Of a DNA stretch of 64,000 nucleotides, positions 26,086 to 35,234 are shown piece by piece (within the stretch, counting starts at the first letter, position 1; the number at the start of each line of letters is the position of its first letter). The notes beneath the pieces were generated by a model. The model ran no database searches. It saw nothing but the letters and a program-made list of their open reading frames with translations, and was not told the origin of the DNA. The position numbers and the translations under genes are program-made. Source of the DNA: CBDCYS01 sp965224215 (lineage in GTDB: Bacteria; Acidobacteriota; Terriglobia; Bryobacterales; UBA6623). The stretch spans positions 124,001-188,000 of the forward strand of contig CBDCYS010000043.1 of NCBI GenBank assembly GCA_965224215.1, written 5' to 3'.

Positions 26086-27827
26086 GAGCAGCCCGCAAGA
26101 GGCCGGCGAAGCCCATCGTCAAGCCCATCGGTAAGCCGGAAGGGCTCACACGCCGCGGCCTGCCCCGGCGCGATCTCCTGCGCCTGGGCCCGAGTGTCGC
26201 CGCGGCCCTGGCGGTCGGCTGTCGGTCACAAACGGGACCCTTCCCGGACCGCGAGATCGACAGTGGCCGGATCACTGGCTCTATCGTGGGCGCCTCGCAC
26301 GAGGCCGGACACCGGCTGCGTGACGGCGGTCTCCCCGAGCCCCAAGAGACCCGGACAGTGCCGCTGGTCATCGTCGGCGCCGGCATCGCGGGCCTATCGG
26401 CGGGCTGGAAGCTCGCCAAGAGCGGCTTTCGCGACTTCGAGATCCTGGAGCTCGAGCCCGAACCGGGCGGCAACTCACGCTGGGGCGAGAACGGCGTGTC
26501 CGCCTACCCCTGGGGCGCCCACTATCTGCCGGTCCCGACCTCGGAATCGACGGCGGTGCGCGAGCTGCTGGAAGAGATGGGCATGGTCCACGACGTTGGA
26601 CCAGACGGTGAGCCGATCTATGACCCGCGCCACCTCTGTCATGCTCCCCAGGAGCGGCTGTTCATCGACGGCCGCTGGCAGGAGGGGATCTCGGCGCGGG
26701 AGCTCCTCAGCTCCTCCCCCGCGACGGGGGACCGGGCCGTGCTGGCGGAATTCGAACAGCAGATGAAGCGCTATCAGGATTATCGAGATGCCCGCGGCCG
26801 CCGCGCATTCGCGCTGCCGATGGCCCTGAGCAGCGACGACCCAGATCTCGTCGCGCTCGACCGTATCTCGATGCGCGAATACTTCGACCGCGCCGGATGG
26901 AAGTCCGAACGTCTGCGGTGGTACGTCGACCATTGCTGCCGCGACGACTACGGGTGCACACTGGAGACCACCTCGGCCTGGGCCGGCTGGCATTATTTCT
27001 GTTCCCGCGGCGCGGACGCGGAATACCTCACCTGGCCCGAAGGAAACGGGCGTATCGTCCGCCACATGGTGAAGCGTCTCGAAAGGCATCTGCACACGGG
27101 CACGCTGGTCTATCGCATCCGGGTCACCGGCGACCCCGCGGCTCGCGAAGCCTCGGCCGAAGGCGTCGAAGTGGACGTGCTCGATACACGCACCAATGCC
27201 GCCGTGCGGTTTCGGGCCCGGCAGGTCATCTACGCCCTGCCCCGCTTTACGGCCCAATATGTCCTGGACGGCTACGAGCTTCCAGGAATCGACACGTTTA
27301 GCTATGCCCCGTGGATGGTCGCCAACCTCACCGTCGACCGCCTGCCCGAGGGAGCGGCGTGGGACAATGTGATCTACGACAGCCTGTCTCTGGGCTACGT
27401 GGTGGCCACGCACCAGAACCTGCGGGTCGCGCCGGGGCCGAGCGTTCTGACGTACTACATGCCGATCGCGGCGGCGAATCCGGCGGCCGCTCGCCGCTGG
27501 ATGCTGGAACGCAGTTGGAACGATTGGGTGTCGATCATTCTCGGCGACCTCGCGCCGGCCCACGTGGGCCTCGAATCGCTCGTCACCCGGATCGACATCA
27601 TGCTCTGGGGCCACGCGATGATCCGTCCGGTCCCCGGCTTTCTCTGGGGAGAGGCCCGCCGCCGCGCCGACGACGCCTATGGCCCCGTACGCTTCGCCCA
27701 CTCGGACATGAGCGGGTTCTCGCTGTTCGAGGAAGCCCAATATCGGGGCGTGCGAGCCGCCGAAGACCTCATGCGGCATCTAGGTCATGTGTACCGAAGC
27801 TCGTTGGGGCCCGCGGAGGGAGTGTGA
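26082..27827 (+). CDS. Tat/lipo-exported FAD-dependent amine-oxidase-like protein
   Basis: 581 residues from the GTG at 26082, which overlaps the previous stop; a much longer upstream frame is discounted. The N-terminus is RRGLPRRDLLRLGPSVAAAL then AVGC, a twin-arginine signal with a lipobox. A FAD-binding Rossmann motif follows: VPLVIVGAGIAGLSAGWKLA, and FEILELEPEPGGNSRWGENG is the second nucleotide motif. VIYALPRFTAQYVL and the C-terminal MSGFSLFEEAQYRGVRAAED fit flavin monoamine-oxidase-like proteins. Its position after an aminopropyltransferase suggests oxidation of a polyamine-derived product (inferred). Confidence 0.82.
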   Translation: MRAARKRPAKPIVKPIGKPEGLTRRGLPRRDLLRLGPSVAAALAVGCRSQTGPFPDREIDSGRITGSIVGASHEAGHRLRDGGLPEPQETRTVPLVIVGAGIAGLSAGWKLAKSGFRDFEILELEPEPGGNSRWGENGVSAYPWGAHYLPVPTSESTAVRELLEEMGMVHDVGPDGEPIYDPRHLCHAPQERLFIDGRWQEGISARELLSSSPATGDRAVLAEFEQQMKRYQDYRDARGRRAFALPMALSSDDPDLVALDRISMREYFDRAGWKSERLRWYVDHCCRDDYGCTLETTSAWAGWHYFCSRGADAEYLTWPEGNGRIVRHMVKRLERHLHTGTLVYRIRVTGDPAAREASAEGVEVDVLDTRTNAAVRFRARQVIYALPRFTAQYVLDGYELPGIDTFSYAPWMVANLTVDRLPEGAAWDNVIYDSLSLGYVVATHQNLRVAPGPSVLTYYMPIAAANPAAARRWMLERSWNDWVSIILGDLAPAHVGLESLVTRIDIMLWGHAMIRPVPGFLWGEARRRADDAYGPVRFAHSDMSGFSLFEEAQYRGVRAAEDLMRHLGHVYRSSLGPAEGV

Positions 27828-27828
27828 G

Positions 27829-28932
27829 GTGAGTCGGAACAGCACGAACGGTGCGGCGTGGATTGTGTCGCGCCGGTTCGACGTGGGGTTGATCCTCGGC
27901 CCGCCCCTGCTGGCGGTCCTGCTCGTGCTGTCGGTTCCGACTTTGCGAGCCCCCGATGTGCCGCTCTGGGGCTGGCTCGTCTTCGTCGTCTGTATTGATG
28001 TGGCGCACGTCTACGCGTCGCTCTATCGCACGTATTGGGACCCTGAGGAGTTCGCCCGCCGCCGCACCCGTTACACGCTCACGCCGCTCGTCTGCCTGGC
28101 CGTCGGAGTGGTGCTCCACAGCCTCGGGGCGCTGGTCTTCTGGCGCGTGCTCGCCTACATCGCGGTCTTCCACTTCGTGCGCCAGCAATTCGGCTTCGTG
28201 ATGCTCTATCGTCACCGCCGCGGGGAGCGTTCGCTCGCCGATCGGCGCCTCGACAAGATGGCGATTTACTCCACCATGCTCTACCCTCTCGCTTTCTGGC
28301 ACGCGACGCCGGATCGCCACTTCGAGTGGTTCGTCGAAGGAGACTTCCTGTCGCTCCCGGTGTGGATCTCGCCCCTGGCGCTCTGGATCTATTCGGCGAT
28401 CCTTCTGGTCTTCCTCGTGCGGCAGGTCCAGCTCTACCGCGAACGGGGCGCGGTCAACTGGGGCAAGATAGGGATCGTGGTCTCGACCGCGTGCGTGTGG
28501 TACACGGGGATCGTGCTGCTCAACTCCGACTTCGCCTTCACTCTCACCAACGTGGTGGCGCACGGAGTTCCCTACATGGCCCTGGTATGGATCTACGGCC
28601 GGCGCAAGTGGATCGGCGAACGCTCATGGAGGCGCCGCATCCACCGCCCGGCGGCTGCCGGCATCTTCGTCGGGCTACTCCTCGTGCTGGCCTGCTTCGA
28701 AGAGGGCCTTTGGAATCTCTTTGTCTGGCAGGAACCTGCGGCCGCCTTCGGCCAGGCAGCGCTTCCCTTCGCGGCTCCCGAAGCGCTGCGCCACCTCGTC
28801 GTACCCCTGCTCACCGTGCCGCAGGCCACCCACTACGTGCTGGATGCCTGGATCTGGAGGTTCGACAGCTCCAACCCGGGCCTCGGGTCGTTTCTCTTCG
28901 GCGAGGCGCGGCCGGCGCACGGCGTGGAGTGA
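27829..28932 (+). CDS. polytopic membrane protein, same operon
   Basis: 367 residues from the GTG at 27829, one base after the oxidoreductase stop. Eight to nine hydrophobic segments: VGLILGPPLLAVLLVLSVPT, WLVFVVCIDVAHVYASLYRT, then several more to the C-terminus. Scattered His residues (DVAHVYAS, AVFHFVRQQF, LYRHRRGER, TQATHYVLD) could bind metal, but no named family is recognised. Tight spacing makes it the third gene of an operon with the aminopropyltransferase and the oxidoreductase, probably acting on the same membrane-linked chemistry. Confidence 0.75.
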   Translation: MSRNSTNGAAWIVSRRFDVGLILGPPLLAVLLVLSVPTLRAPDVPLWGWLVFVVCIDVAHVYASLYRTYWDPEEFARRRTRYTLTPLVCLAVGVVLHSLGALVFWRVLAYIAVFHFVRQQFGFVMLYRHRRGERSLADRRLDKMAIYSTMLYPLAFWHATPDRHFEWFVEGDFLSLPVWISPLALWIYSAILLVFLVRQVQLYRERGAVNWGKIGIVVSTACVWYTGIVLLNSDFAFTLTNVVAHGVPYMALVWIYGRRKWIGERSWRRRIHRPAAAGIFVGLLLVLACFEEGLWNLFVWQEPAAAFGQAALPFAAPEALRHLVVPLLTVPQATHYVLDAWIWRFDSSNPGLGSFLFGEARPAHGVE

Positions 28933-28942
28933 GTGGCCCGTC

Positions 28943-29653
28943 TCAGGCCTGCATTCCCATCTTCTTCTTCAACTCGGCCAGCGAGTCGGAAGAGGCCGTG
29001 CTCGACGGCAAGGCCAGCGCCTTGTCGATGTCCTCGTCGATGGTGCCGCCGACATCGGAGAGTTCGCCGTAGGCCTGCGCCAGAGACTCTTCCTCCTAAA
29101 CCTTGTTCTTCATTTTCTCGAGCATCGCGACGGTACCCGAAGCGTCGGCGCCGGCGAGCTGCTGGTTGATCTTGCGCATGGACGAGGCAGTCCGGGCTCG
29201 GGCGCGAAGGGTGATGACCTCGTTCTCGAACTTGCCGATCTGGCGTTTGAGCTCTTCGACCTTGGTCTGGAGCTGGTCGGCCATCTGCTGCTGAGCCTGC
29301 TGATCCCCCGAGAGCGTGGCGGCTCGCTGCAGGGCTTCTTCCTTTTTCGACAGGGCTGCCGTGGCCAGCCGCTCGGCTTCCGCCTGCTCCATCTCCCCCC
29401 CCTGCAGCCGCTGGAGTATCAGCATCGCCTTACGCTCGTAGTCGCCAGCCATCTTCTTTTGGTCGTCAGCCTGCTTCTGGAGGCTGATCGCCAGCGATTT
29501 GACCTGCGCCAGGCTGACCATCGACGCTTGCAGGCTCTTCTTGAGGTCACGGACTCCCTGTTCGCTCAGCTTGATCGGATCCTCAAACTTGTCCATGGTG
29601 GCGTGCGCCTCGGACTGGGCGACCTTGAATATCCGCTGAAAAATACTGGTCAT
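28943..29653 (-). pseudogene. PspA/IM30 family protein with internal amber
   Basis: From ATG 29653 the protein begins TSIFQRIFKVAQSEAHATMD (amphipathic helix) and continues as a long coiled coil with DPIKLSEQGVRDLKKSL, as in PspA/Vipp1. At 29096-29098 a TAG follows MLEKMKNKV. The same frame then continues EEESLAQAYGEL, GTIDEDIDKAL and SLAELKKKMG to a TGA at 28943, a normal PspA-family ending. The full form has 236 codons; the truncated form is 185 residues. Such proteins polymerise on membranes under envelope stress. The flanking gene order ties it to the DUF350/DUF4178 cluster. Confidence 0.85.
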
Positions 29654-29765
29654 GACTGGTTCTCCTGCGGACGCGGTCTACTTGCCGAGGTGCTTGAGAA
29701 GCTCAGCGCCATACTCGCCGAGGGCCAACGAGAGGGCCCGGATCGAGCCTTCGAGTTCGTTGAGA

Positions 29766-31565
29766 CCTGAATTATGCACAGATTCGGCGTAGCCATCGTC
29801 GATGGAGTTGTGGCGATAGCGGCACTCGTGTCAACTCAGTGATTTCGCAAGTCGTCTTTTCTGCTGTTTCCCTCCCCGTTTGAGCCGCCTCCTGATCCCG
29901 GCAGGGCAAAAGCGGGCTGGCAAGCGGCGTGTTCCCAGTACGTTGCGGCGAGTGCATGAAATTTTATGCATGGAGTGCCCCTCAGCTCAGCGCACCCTCC
30001 ACCACCGGCGCCAAGCTCGATCCCGGCGGCCCCATCGCCCGCAGCCGTCGCATCAGCCGTTCAAACAGGCCCTTTTCCTGATAATGATCGCTGTAGCTGA
30101 CACCCGTTCTGCCGGCGTGCCGCCAGATCTTGGCCGCCACGAACAGAAAACGCAGCCGCGCCGTCGCCAGGGTGGTGTGCCGCAGCGTCTCCACGCTGGC
30201 CTGGGCTTCGCGGTTGAACAGCAGCAGCCAGCAGTTGAGATTGTAGGCCAGCATGGCCAACTGAAAGTGATTGCGGTTCATGTCAAAGCGGCGCGAGGGA
30301 TGGGCCGCCAGCCCGGCGTCGTTGTTGGCCTCCTTGATCAGGTTCTCGGCTCCGGCGCGCTGATTGTAAAACCACACCACCGCCGCGATCGGCTCGGCCA
30401 GATTGGTGACAAACACGCGGTAGGTGTAAGCACTGGTGGCGAACAACTGGTATTGCTCGGCCGCGCCGGCCTTGGGCTCGTTTTCGTAACGCAGCGCCAG
30501 GAAACGGCAGGCCCGCGCCCAGCCTTGCGGTTGGTAGAGGAATTCGCATTCCGCGTCCGCGTCGGAGCGGGGGGAGGGTTTCCATTCTGCTTGCTGCAAG
30601 CGCTCGACCAGGCGCCGCGTTTTGCGCGCCACGATGACGAACTGACAAGCCGCCTTTTCATAGGCCTCCACCGCCTCCCAGCAATAAAAGCCGGAATCGG
30701 CCCGCGCCAGGATTTTCTTCACGCCGCCCGGCAAAGTCCGGAAAGCGCTCTCGAGGTGGGCGGCGATCTGTCGGCCCGTGGGCCGGTCGCCGTTGCGCAA
30801 CCCGCCCATCAGGTATTCGCGCGTCTCGGCCAGGAAGGTCAGTATCGGCTGGTAGCTGCGCTTGCCCTTGTTCTTGGGGTTGTAGCTCTTGCGCCCGCCC
30901 ATCTGGCGGCCGTAGAGGGTATGCACGGTGGTGTCGGTGTCCAGCGTCACCGTCTCCAACTTCACGTGGGCCGCGGCCCAGACTCGTTCCCGCAGCTGGC
31001 GCTGAATGGAAAGGATCTGCTTCGCCACGTTGAGGTGCAGCGAGGCCAGAAAGCGCCACAGCGTGGACTGCGGCGGCAGACGCGTCACTTGCAAGATGCC
31101 GGTCAGGATGGGGTCGCGAGCGATGAAGCGGAGTTGGTTGAGCCGCGCAAAGCCGACATAGAGGCCGAGCACGAGGGCCAGCACGAACTGGTAGGGGCTC
31201 ATGGCTCGGGTGATCCGTTTGGTCGTGAGGGTTTCTTCCAGCAGCGCTTGGAAGCCGAGTTTTTCGAGCAGGGTGGCGACGGGCAGCAAGCCGCCGTAGG
31301 GAGTCAGATTCTTGCCACGGAAGTGATAGGGCGTGGCAGCCCCGATTTTATTGGGCTGCGGGGCCCTCGCGCCGGGGCCTTGTTTGACGGGCCTTCGGGA
31401 GCTATGCTGTTTTCGTTTGGTAACCATTTGGGTGACCTCCTTGGGGTTGACTGGCGAAGCTGAAATCTTTGCCAGCCTACCTTTTTACCCCATGTTTTCG
31501 GGGGTCCCCAAATGGTTCCTGGCGGCTCAGCCCTCACCAGGTGCACCGGCAGTGCATAATTCAGG
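29766..31565 (-). mobile_element. IS1380-family insertion sequence, copy B
   Basis: 1,800 bp, same ends as copy A, perfect 5-bp duplication TGAGA (29761-29765 and 31566-31570). Transposase intact, on the minus strand. It interrupts the YbjN-like gene. Confidence 0.95.
29982..31427 (-). CDS. IS1380 transposase, intact
   Basis: 481 residues. A basic N-terminus (VTKRKQHSSRRPVKQGP) precedes PYHFRGKNLTPYGGLLPVAT. Catalytic-core blocks: TVTLDTDTTVHTLYGRQMGG (first Asp), KKILARADSGFYCWEAVEAY (second Asp), and WFYNQRAGAENLIKEANNDA (Glu) followed by LAMLAYNLNCWLLLF. This is the DDE arrangement of IS1380 transposases. Full length with no lesion; it could mobilise copy A and possibly the MITEs. The ATG is preceded by AAGGAGG. 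Confidence 0.95.
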   Translation of the reverse strand: MVTKRKQHSSRRPVKQGPGARAPQPNKIGAATPYHFRGKNLTPYGGLLPVATLLEKLGFQALLEETLTTKRITRAMSPYQFVLALVLGLYVGFARLNQLRFIARDPILTGILQVTRLPPQSTLWRFLASLHLNVAKQILSIQRQLRERVWAAAHVKLETVTLDTDTTVHTLYGRQMGGRKSYNPKNKGKRSYQPILTFLAETREYLMGGLRNGDRPTGRQIAAHLESAFRTLPGGVKKILARADSGFYCWEAVEAYEKAACQFVIVARKTRRLVERLQQAEWKPSPRSDADAECEFLYQPQGWARACRFLALRYENEPKAGAAEQYQLFATSAYTYRVFVTNLAEPIAAVVWFYNQRAGAENLIKEANNDAGLAAHPSRRFDMNRNHFQLAMLAYNLNCWLLLFNREAQASVETLRHTTLATARLRFLFVAAKIWRHAGRTGVSYSDHYQEKGLFERLMRRLRAMGPPGSSLAPVVEGALS

Positions 31566-31927
31566 TGAGATCAAGGTTGGCGAGCTGCAAGGTGTCGCGG
31601 TAGAAGACCCGCTCGCCGGTCTCGTCGAGCACGAACGCGCCGTGGACGAGCGTGTTGTTCATCTGCAACAGGCGTTTGAAGAGGTCTCCCGGCTCGGCCG
31701 GCGTCTCGGCGATCAGTTGCTCGAGAATGACAATGGGCGGCTCGCAGTCGATGACCAGATGCTTGATGCCGTTGTCCTCGTCATCCACCACAACCAACTC
31801 TTCAGCCTCGTTCTCCGAGACGATCTTGAGGTCAAGGTCGAGCAAGTAACCCTTGACTCGATCTAAGTTCTCAGACATCGAACCGCTCCTCCTTGCGTGA
31901 TCTCGTGTTCCCAACCGGTCCCAAACA

Positions 31928-32314
31928 CTATTTACGTTCCAAGTGTTTGGTAAGTTCTTCGTATGCCCGATTCAGACCTTGAACGAGCTCCGTTGCGGTG
32001 CGCTTTTTCTGCTCATCCGCCGAATGCAGATCGGGGTGGTACTCCTTGACCAACCGCCTCCAGGCCCCGCGCACCGTGTCAAGGCCCGCACCGTAGGGAA
32101 CCTCAAGGTTAGCATAATAGCGGGCCAGGACTGGATCCGGGCCGGTATCTGTGTTCGAGCGCAGCGGTTGGCGCCCCGCGCTCGGCTCGTGCTGCGCGGA
32201 CGCCGAGCCGGCCTGGCGACGGCCGGTCGAGGGATCCCGCGGCCAACTGTCGGGTTCGAACATGGCATTGAGCTCGCTCTGAAGCCAGCCGGTGACGCGA
32301 GAAAGGATCGACAT
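31928..32314 (-). CDS. J-domain (DnaJ-like) protein
   Basis: 128 residues. The first half is a low-complexity linker after an amphipathic start (SILSRVTGWLQSELNAMF). The second half is a J-domain: ANLEVPYGAGLDTVRGAWRR, LVKEYHPDLHS with the essential HPD, then LVQGLNRAYEELTKHLE. There is no zinc finger or C-terminal substrate domain, so it is a type III J-protein that would stimulate an Hsp70, perhaps at the membrane. Within the cluster it sits between the K+ channel and the YbjN-like gene, same direction. Confidence 0.85.
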   Translation of the reverse strand: MSILSRVTGWLQSELNAMFEPDSWPRDPSTGRRQAGSASAQHEPSAGRQPLRSNTDTGPDPVLARYYANLEVPYGAGLDTVRGAWRRLVKEYHPDLHSADEQKKRTATELVQGLNRAYEELTKHLERK

Positions 32315-32326
32315 GGAGCGACGTCC

Positions 32327-33436
32327 TCACGCCTGGGGGTGGGCTCCATCCTGGCGCTCGGGGCGCGACGAGATGACGACCAGGCGGTCGCCGGCTCCGA
32401 CGAGAGCATCGTTGCCAGGGTTGGTCACGACTTCGTCGCTGCCGTGCCGCTGGATGGCGAGGACGATCATCCCGCGGTCGCGCTTCATCTCGGAGAACAA
32501 CTCCAGAAACGGATGCCCCGCGAGCGATGCCGGCGCCGGGACGGTGATGAGGTCGTTGCCGTAACGGGCGCTCAAAATCTCGGAGAGGACCTTGGTGATC
32601 CCATGATCCAGCGCTGCGCTCGAGATGAGACGGCTGCTGAATTCGGCGCCGACGATGATCTCGTTGGCATGCGCACGCTTACAGTGCCGGATGTTGTCCT
32701 CGTTGGCCAGCTCGACGATCGAGTACACATCGGGGTTGAGCGTTTCCACCGTCAGGGTGGAGAGAACCGCTTTGGCGTCCCGTGCGGTGTAGTCCAGCCG
32801 GCGGTCTCCCACGATGACCACGGTGGCGGCCTTCTCGATGCAGGCACGCTTCAAGTTCTCCTCTCTCACGTCGCCTCGCACGAAGTAGAGGTGCTCGTCT
32901 TCGACTGGTTTCGTCTCGATATCGGCCAGCAGCACAATCGGCGAGCGAGACGAGCGAGAGTCCGCGCGCAGGTCGCGGAGAATCTCACGCGTCCGGTCGT
33001 TCCACTCGCACAAGATGATGTGACCCTCGAAATCGTAAGACCCCATGCCCCGCTCCTTTCTGAGCCGCTTCTCGACGAAGACGCCGGCGATCGTGGCGGT
33101 GAACATGCCGAGTACGCCGATGCCGAAGAACATCAGGACGACGCCGATCGCACGTCCCCCGAGCGACGTGGGGGAAATGTCCCCGAAACCCACCGTGGTC
33201 AGCGTGACGACGGCCCACCACAGAGCATCGGGGAGGCTTCGATCCTCCTCGAAGTAGGCGAGACCGACGGCGCCGCCGACGATCAGCACCACGACAACGC
33301 CCAGCAGGCGAAGAAGATTCTCGCGTTGCAAGAACTCCCAGAACTCCCGGAACGCCAGCAGGCGGTCTGTCATCGCGACTGTGGGCTTGCGCATGTCGGT
33401 GTGGACGGTCTGACGCCCCGACGGGTCACGCCCCAC
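32327..33436 (-). CDS. two-TM potassium channel with RCK (TrkA) domain
   Basis: 369 residues; the start is uncertain (GTG 33436, ATG 33394 or ATG 33373). Two membrane segments flank the pore ALWWAVVTLTTVGFGD, whose TVGFGD is a K+ selectivity filter. A cytosolic TrkA_N domain follows (FEGHIILCEWNDRTREIL, VVIVGDRRLDYTARD) and then a TrkA_C-like end (GRHPFLELFSEM-type, GAGDRLVVISS). It resembles MthK/Kch-type channels gated by ligands at the RCK ring. Channel genes of this type recur with DUF350 and DUF4178 genes, consistent with a membrane-stress module. Confidence 0.9.
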   Translation of the reverse strand: MGRDPSGRQTVHTDMRKPTVAMTDRLLAFREFWEFLQRENLLRLLGVVVVLIVGGAVGLAYFEEDRSLPDALWWAVVTLTTVGFGDISPTSLGGRAIGVVLMFFGIGVLGMFTATIAGVFVEKRLRKERGMGSYDFEGHIILCEWNDRTREILRDLRADSRSSRSPIVLLADIETKPVEDEHLYFVRGDVREENLKRACIEKAATVVIVGDRRLDYTARDAKAVLSTLTVETLNPDVYSIVELANEDNIRHCKRAHANEIIVGAEFSSRLISSAALDHGITKVLSEILSARYGNDLITVPAPASLAGHPFLELFSEMKRDRGMIVLAIQRHGSDEVVTNPGNDALVGAGDRLVVISSRPERQDGAHPQA

Positions 33437-33592
33437 GCGATCCTGGTCACCCCAGGGGCCACTGAAAAACCGTGTCCCCGAGGAGATAGCGCCACCACGT
33501 ACGCAGCGACGATGCCAGCCGGACCCGCGACGCGGATACAGACTTTGAGGACCAGGCCGTGAGCGCGAGCCTGGCTGCCCCCGGTCTGGTCC

Positions 33593-34435
33593 TCAAAGGG
33601 TCATCCCGATCAGTATCGACGCGGCGACGTACGTGGCCGCCTCAATGACCCCAGCACCGATGTTGGGCACCTCTTGGACCAGCTCGTCGGTCAGTCGGGC
33701 ACCCGGCAGCAGCATCTTGTCGGCGAAGATCCGGCCCAGCGGCAAGAGGATCAGACCCGCGATGGCGTAGTACCCGAACTCGCTCAGGCTCTGCGTCCAG
33801 GAGACGAAGTCGCCTTCACCCGCGAGACGGATGATGTTCCCGAAGCCAATGAGGACACCCGCAAAGGCCACGCCGACCGCGGCGTTGTCATTCTCGATCT
33901 GTTCGTGCAGATCGAACGAGGTCATCTTGTTGTACAGCAGGCCGGCCACGATGAGGCCGGCTTGGCCCAGGATCCAGAAGACCGCGCCGCTCAGCAGGCT
34001 GCCTTCGCCAGAGAGAGCGCCGGCCGTGATCAGACCGACGGCGACATGATTGCCGCCTTCGATAGCGCCCATTCCCGTGTTGCGGTCCTGAACGATCTCC
34101 TTCTGGTTGTCGAATTTCAAGAAGATGATCTTGTCGTTGATCCAGCCCGAGAGATTGAGCAAGACGATGGCCAGCAAGCCGAAGACCACAAGATCGATGA
34201 CATCCTCGGTGAGCATGCCGGACCCAGGTCCGGACACCACTCCACCGAGCACGATCGCCAGGCCGAGGTAGTAGCCCGCGATGGTGAGGGCCATGGCCAG
34301 GTTGTCTTTCTCGACAAGCTCTGTCCGCAGGACGAAGCCGCGGTGCAGCGCGTCGTACACCCACTTGCCGATGACAACAAGGACGAGGACGACGGCCAGA
34401 TAAACGAATCCTGACAGGATTTGATTCCAGGACAT
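33593..34435 (-). CDS. DUF350 membrane protein (two tandem repeats)
   Basis: 280 residues with about eight membrane helices forming two DUF350 units. The first has GFVYLAVVLVLVVIGKWVYD, then NLAMALTIAGYYLGLAIVLG; the second has QIENDNAAVGVAFAGVLIGF. The paired ELVEKDNLAMAL / EQIENDNAAVGV motifs are the family signature. DUF350 includes YjfL. Function unknown, but it co-occurs with PspA, DUF4178 and ATP-grasp or aminopropyltransferase genes. It precedes the channel gene and follows the lipoprotein gene in the same direction, so co-transcription is likely. Confidence 0.9.
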   Translation of the reverse strand: MSWNQILSGFVYLAVVLVLVVIGKWVYDALHRGFVLRTELVEKDNLAMALTIAGYYLGLAIVLGGVVSGPGSGMLTEDVIDLVVFGLLAIVLLNLSGWINDKIIFLKFDNQKEIVQDRNTGMGAIEGGNHVAVGLITAGALSGEGSLLSGAVFWILGQAGLIVAGLLYNKMTSFDLHEQIENDNAAVGVAFAGVLIGFGNIIRLAGEGDFVSWTQSLSEFGYYAIAGLILLPLGRIFADKMLLPGARLTDELVQEVPNIGAGVIEAATYVAASILIGMTL

Positions 34436-34453
34436 GATGCTCCTCCCGTAACG

Positions 34454-35149
34454 CTACTTGCCGAGGCCCCGTGCACTGCCGGCCGACATGCGGCCGCGCA
34501 CCCGATCGGCAAACCCCTGGGTCCGGACGCGCTGCCGTGCTTCCTGGCGCCGGAAGAAATTGGGGTTGCTCTGTCTCGTGACCGTGCCGTTCGTGCCATA
34601 CGCGCCGCCGACATAGGGTTGGCCGCGGCCCCGATAGTCGCGATACGTGTTCCAGTCGTTACGGTAGATGGGCCGCCTCAAACCGCCGACCATGAGGCCG
34701 ATCAGGGCATACTGGGCGTAGAACCCCCAAACAGATCCGCCTCGCCCGTCGTTTTGCCAGCGGCCGTAGCGGTCGTTGCCGACGTACTGGTAGCCCGGTG
34801 GATGCTGGTTATGATCGACCTTCCCGTCCGGACCTTTCGAGAGAATCACCATGCCGAGGTAGGGCTGGTATTTGGCGTACGTGGGGCGGTCGACCCGTTC
34901 CCAGTCTCGGATCTTCTCGGCGTAAACCAGATCGTCAGAGCCTTCCTCCCTTTGGCCCGTGGTCACCCGGTATTGGTGCAAATAGTCGGTCGAGAAAGTC
35001 CCCTCCTCCCGCATGTCCGCAAGGATAACCGAGTACTCCGGGTAAGGGTCGAGCTCGCGCTGCAACCGCTCGAGGGGATTACGGGCGGCACAGCCCGCGA
35101 GAAGGAGAGAGAGGCCGACCGACGCGATCCAGCGCAGGGTTCTGTTCAT
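34454..35149 (-). CDS. lipoprotein of the DUF350 cluster
   Basis: 231 residues from the ATG at 35149 (GGGAGGTGACC upstream), preferred over a longer frame to 35230. Signal NRTLRWIASVGLSLLLAGC gives a lipobox Cys about residue 20. The mature part begins ERLQRELDPYPEYSVILADM, has YQPYLGMVILSKGPDGKVDH and a Tyr/Gly/Arg-rich tail (YRNDWNTYRDYRGRG). No named family recognised. It is encoded 18 bp before the DUF350 gene in the same direction, so it is probably an envelope partner of that protein. Confidence 0.75.
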   Translation of the reverse strand: MNRTLRWIASVGLSLLLAGCAARNPLERLQRELDPYPEYSVILADMREEGTFSTDYLHQYRVTTGQREEGSDDLVYAEKIRDWERVDRPTYAKYQPYLGMVILSKGPDGKVDHNQHPPGYQYVGNDRYGRWQNDGRGGSVWGFYAQYALIGLMVGGLRRPIYRNDWNTYRDYRGRGQPYVGGAYGTNGTVTRQSNPNFFRRQEARQRVRTQGFADRVRGRMSAGSARGLGK

Positions 35150-35234
35150 GGTCACCTCCCGGCCCGTCCCTCCCGACATGGAAATTCGTACCACTCCAGT
35201 GTAGCGCAAGGCTTCAACCCCGCCGGGCAAGAAA

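Larger units (their letters stand above)
29679..31878 (-). pseudogene. YbjN/type III chaperone-like protein split by IS1380
   Basis: The N-terminal part (ATG 31878, preceded by AAGGAGG) reads SENLDRVKGYLLDLDLKIVS, VILEQLIAETPAEPGDLFKR and NTLVHGAFVLDETGERVFYR, typical of YbjN/Tir-chaperone folds. At 31566 it is cut by the IS; beyond the IS the frame resumes LNELEGSIRALSLALGEYGA to a TAG at 29679. Removing the IS and one TGAGA restores NLDLNELEG exactly. It lies between the J-domain gene and pspA, all in the same direction, so the insertion probably also affects pspA expression. Confidence 0.82.

Noticed and set aside
26475..27779. 434-residue minus frame opposite the FAD oxidoreductase
   Set aside because: G+C-rich antisense shadow; the plus strand has clear FAD motifs and operon spacing.
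31943..33562. 539-residue plus frame opposite the J-domain and channel genes
   Set aside because: It spans two real opposite-strand genes and shows no domain.
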